Shown piece after piece: positions 5,213-6,205 of a stretch of DNA of 6,205 nt (positions are counted from its first letter, which is position 1; the number at the start of each line of letters is the position of its first letter). Origin of the DNA: Actinomycetes bacterium (GTDB lineage Bacteria; Actinomycetota; Actinomycetes; Mycobacteriales; Mycobacteriaceae); contig JAEZDV010000114.1 of NCBI GenBank assembly GCA_023417985.1, positions 1 to 6,205 of the forward strand. Direction: 5' to 3'. A program made the translations under genes and the position numbers. The notes under the pieces were generated by a model, which was not told the DNA's origin, made no database searches, and saw only the letters and a program-made list of their open reading frames with translations.

Positions 5213-6028
5213 ATGTCACCGGTGACGACGCTTCGTACCTGGCTCAGCCCGCCTGCGCAGAATCCCGCCACGCCGCTCGACGCCCCCGCGCGCCGCGCGC
5301 TGTGGATCGAGATCACGATCGTTCTGCTCGTCACGTTCGGGCTGAGCGGACTCTCGTCGATCCTGTCGCTGCTCGAGGCTGCGCTCGCGCCGGAGCCGCT
5401 GGCGGATCAGACGGTCGCGCTGAACGCCCCGCGGTCGTCGCAGGAGTTCATCGATCTCGCGCGTCAGCTACTGGGCGTCCTCCGCCTGGCGGCGTGGGGA
5501 GCGCTCGGGCTGTATCTGTTGTGGCGAAGCGGCTTCGGCCCGAAGGTGGTGGGGCTGGCCCGGCCTTACTTCCGCCGCGACGTGCTGGCGGGTGTGGGAC
5601 TCGCCGCACTGATCGGCATCCCCGGCCTGGCCTTCTATCTCGCGGCGCGCGCGGCGGGACTGAACCTGACGGTCGCGGCCAGTGTGCTCGAGGACTACTG
5701 GTGGCGACTACCGACCGAGGTGCTGTGGGCGCTCGCGAACTCCGGTGCCGAGGAAATTCTCGTCGTCGCGTACCTCGTCACCCGCTTGCGGCAACTGGGC
5801 TGGTCGGAGAACGGTTCGCTGGTCGCGTCCGCGCTGCTGCGTGGCAGTTATCACCTGTACCAGGGGATCGGCGGCGGGATCGGCAACGTCGTGATGGGCC
5901 TGGTCTTCGGGCGGTTCTGGCAGCGTACGGGCAGGTTGTGGCCCCTCGTCGTCGCCCACGCCCTGATCGACACGGTCGCCTTCGTGGGATATCAGGCACT
6001 CCGCGGACAGGTGTCGTGGCTGCCGTGA
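5213..6028 (+). CDS. CPBP/Abi-family intramembrane protein, putative protease
   Basis: The protein has 271 residues with hydrophobic segments near 31-54, 86-104, 124-145, 168-190, 203-209, 222-235 and 243-262. Motifs of the CPBP (Rce1/Abi) family are visible: E180-E181 in GAEEILVVAYL, H214 in RGSYHLYQG, and H249 with D253 in HALID. In the canonical EExxxR motif the Arg is V185, and the FxxxH motif has R210 where Phe is usual. Members are glu-type intramembrane proteases or relatives, with roles in prenyl-protein processing, bacteriocin immunity or unknown tasks; no substrate is suggested here. It starts 12 bp after the ATPase gene, so read-through is likely, but the function looks unrelated to uptake. 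No good Shine-Dalgarno precedes ATG 5213. GTG at 5222 (codon 4) lies 7 nt after CAGAAT (5209-5214) and may be the true, leaderless start. Confidence 0.8.
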   Translation: MSPVTTLRTWLSPPAQNPATPLDAPARRALWIEITIVLLVTFGLSGLSSILSLLEAALAPEPLADQTVALNAPRSSQEFIDLARQLLGVLRLAAWGALGLYLLWRSGFGPKVVGLARPYFRRDVLAGVGLAALIGIPGLAFYLAARAAGLNLTVAASVLEDYWWRLPTEVLWALANSGAEEILVVAYLVTRLRQLGWSENGSLVASALLRGSYHLYQGIGGGIGNVVMGLVFGRFWQRTGRLWPLVVAHALIDTVAFVGYQALRGQVSWLP

Positions 6029-6031
6029 CCG

Positions 6032-6037
6032 TACAGT
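6032..6037 (+). promoter_or_regulatory. -10 hexamer for a leaderless start of the last gene
   Basis: TACAGT fits TANNNT and ends 7 nt before GTG at 6045, where a transcript would begin with its own start codon. No Shine-Dalgarno is present. No good -35 is visible; GTGTCG at 6011-6016 is weak. The promoter would sit in the 16-bp gap after the CPBP gene. Confidence 0.4.
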
Positions 6038-6044
6038 TGTGCAG

Positions 6045-6205
6045 GTGAACGGCGACCCTCGCGACCCTCGCAACCGGCCGCGGCCCCCGCAGGGACCTCC
6101 CCCGCAGCGGCCCGCGCCGATCCGGCGGCCCGCACCGCCGCCCCGGGCGACGCCACCCCCCGAGGGTACGCAGGTGATCCGCCGCAACAAACCGGCCGCG
6201 CCGCC
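6045..6205 (+). CDS. Partial proline-rich protein, N-terminus only; possible LCP-family envelope protein
   Basis: Fifty-three codons are visible before the window ends. The N-terminus is low-complexity, dominated by Pro and Arg: MNGDPRDPRNRPRPPQ, then repeated PP/RP runs, then EGTQVIRRNKPAA. It opens with a tandem 9-bp repeat, GACCCTCGC (6054-6062, 6063-6071), encoding DPR twice. Such proline-rich cytoplasmic tails ahead of a single membrane anchor, with a T-Q-V-I-R-R-like motif, are common in LytR-CpsA-Psr ligases and some other membrane proteins of Corynebacteriales. That is only a suggestion, since no membrane segment or catalytic domain is in view. GTG 6045 is preferred for its 7-nt distance from TACAGT; in-frame GTG 6039 is the alternative. 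The gene is likely real given the open frame and biased codon use. Confidence 0.6.
   Translation, partial: MNGDPRDPRNRPRPPQGPPPQRPAPIRRPAPPPRATPPPEGTQVIRRNKPAAP

Overview
The window is high-GC DNA with strongly GC-biased third codon positions. It has actinobacterial signals: an IdeR/DtxR-type iron box, TANNNT -10 hexamers, several GTG starts without a Shine-Dalgarno, and a proline/arginine-rich N-terminus of the kind common in envelope proteins of Corynebacteriales. A Rhodococcus- or Nocardia-like host is the best guess; this is inference, and no marker gene proves the genus.

Left end (1-1163). A leftward gene of unknown function is cut by the window edge. It faces a rightward gene for a 255-residue DUF2470-domain protein. 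The roughly 80 bp between them hold back-to-back promoters with overlapping -35 elements, and a 16/19 match to the IdeR iron box lies over the rightward -10. The DUF2470 gene is therefore probably repressed when iron is plentiful, and related proteins handle heme. A bipartite hairpin spans its stop codon. It is followed by a 184-bp spacer with a near-palindrome (1110-1125) just ahead of the next operon.

Centre (1164-5200). Four tightly packed genes form one apparent operon: a lipoprotein solute-binding protein of the SsuA/TauA/NMT1 type, an FMNH2-dependent monooxygenase of the NtaA/SnaA/DszA branch of the bacterial luciferase-like superfamily, an SsuC/TauC-type permease and an SsuB/TauB-type ATPase. 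Together they would capture a small organic molecule outside the membrane, import it, and cleave it oxidatively in the cytoplasm. An organosulfur compound (sulfonate, sulfone or similar) used as a sulfur source is most likely. The exact substrate cannot be read from the sequence, and no flavin reductase is encoded here. The permease carries an Asp where the EAA loop normally has Gly.

Right end (5201-6205). A CPBP/Abi-family membrane protein follows after 12 bp. It keeps the Glu-Glu and His motif residues but lacks the usual Arg of EExxxR. Next comes the start of a proline-rich gene, possibly an LCP/LytR-CpsA-Psr envelope protein, which runs off the window. Both genes have weak or no Shine-Dalgarno but show a -10-like hexamer exactly 7 nt before an in-frame GTG, the geometry of leaderless transcripts.

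No tRNA, rRNA, CRISPR array, insertion sequence or prophage gene was seen. The most useful leads are the iron-controlled divergent promoter region, the undetermined substrate of the uptake/monooxygenase cassette, and the repeated leaderless-start geometry.
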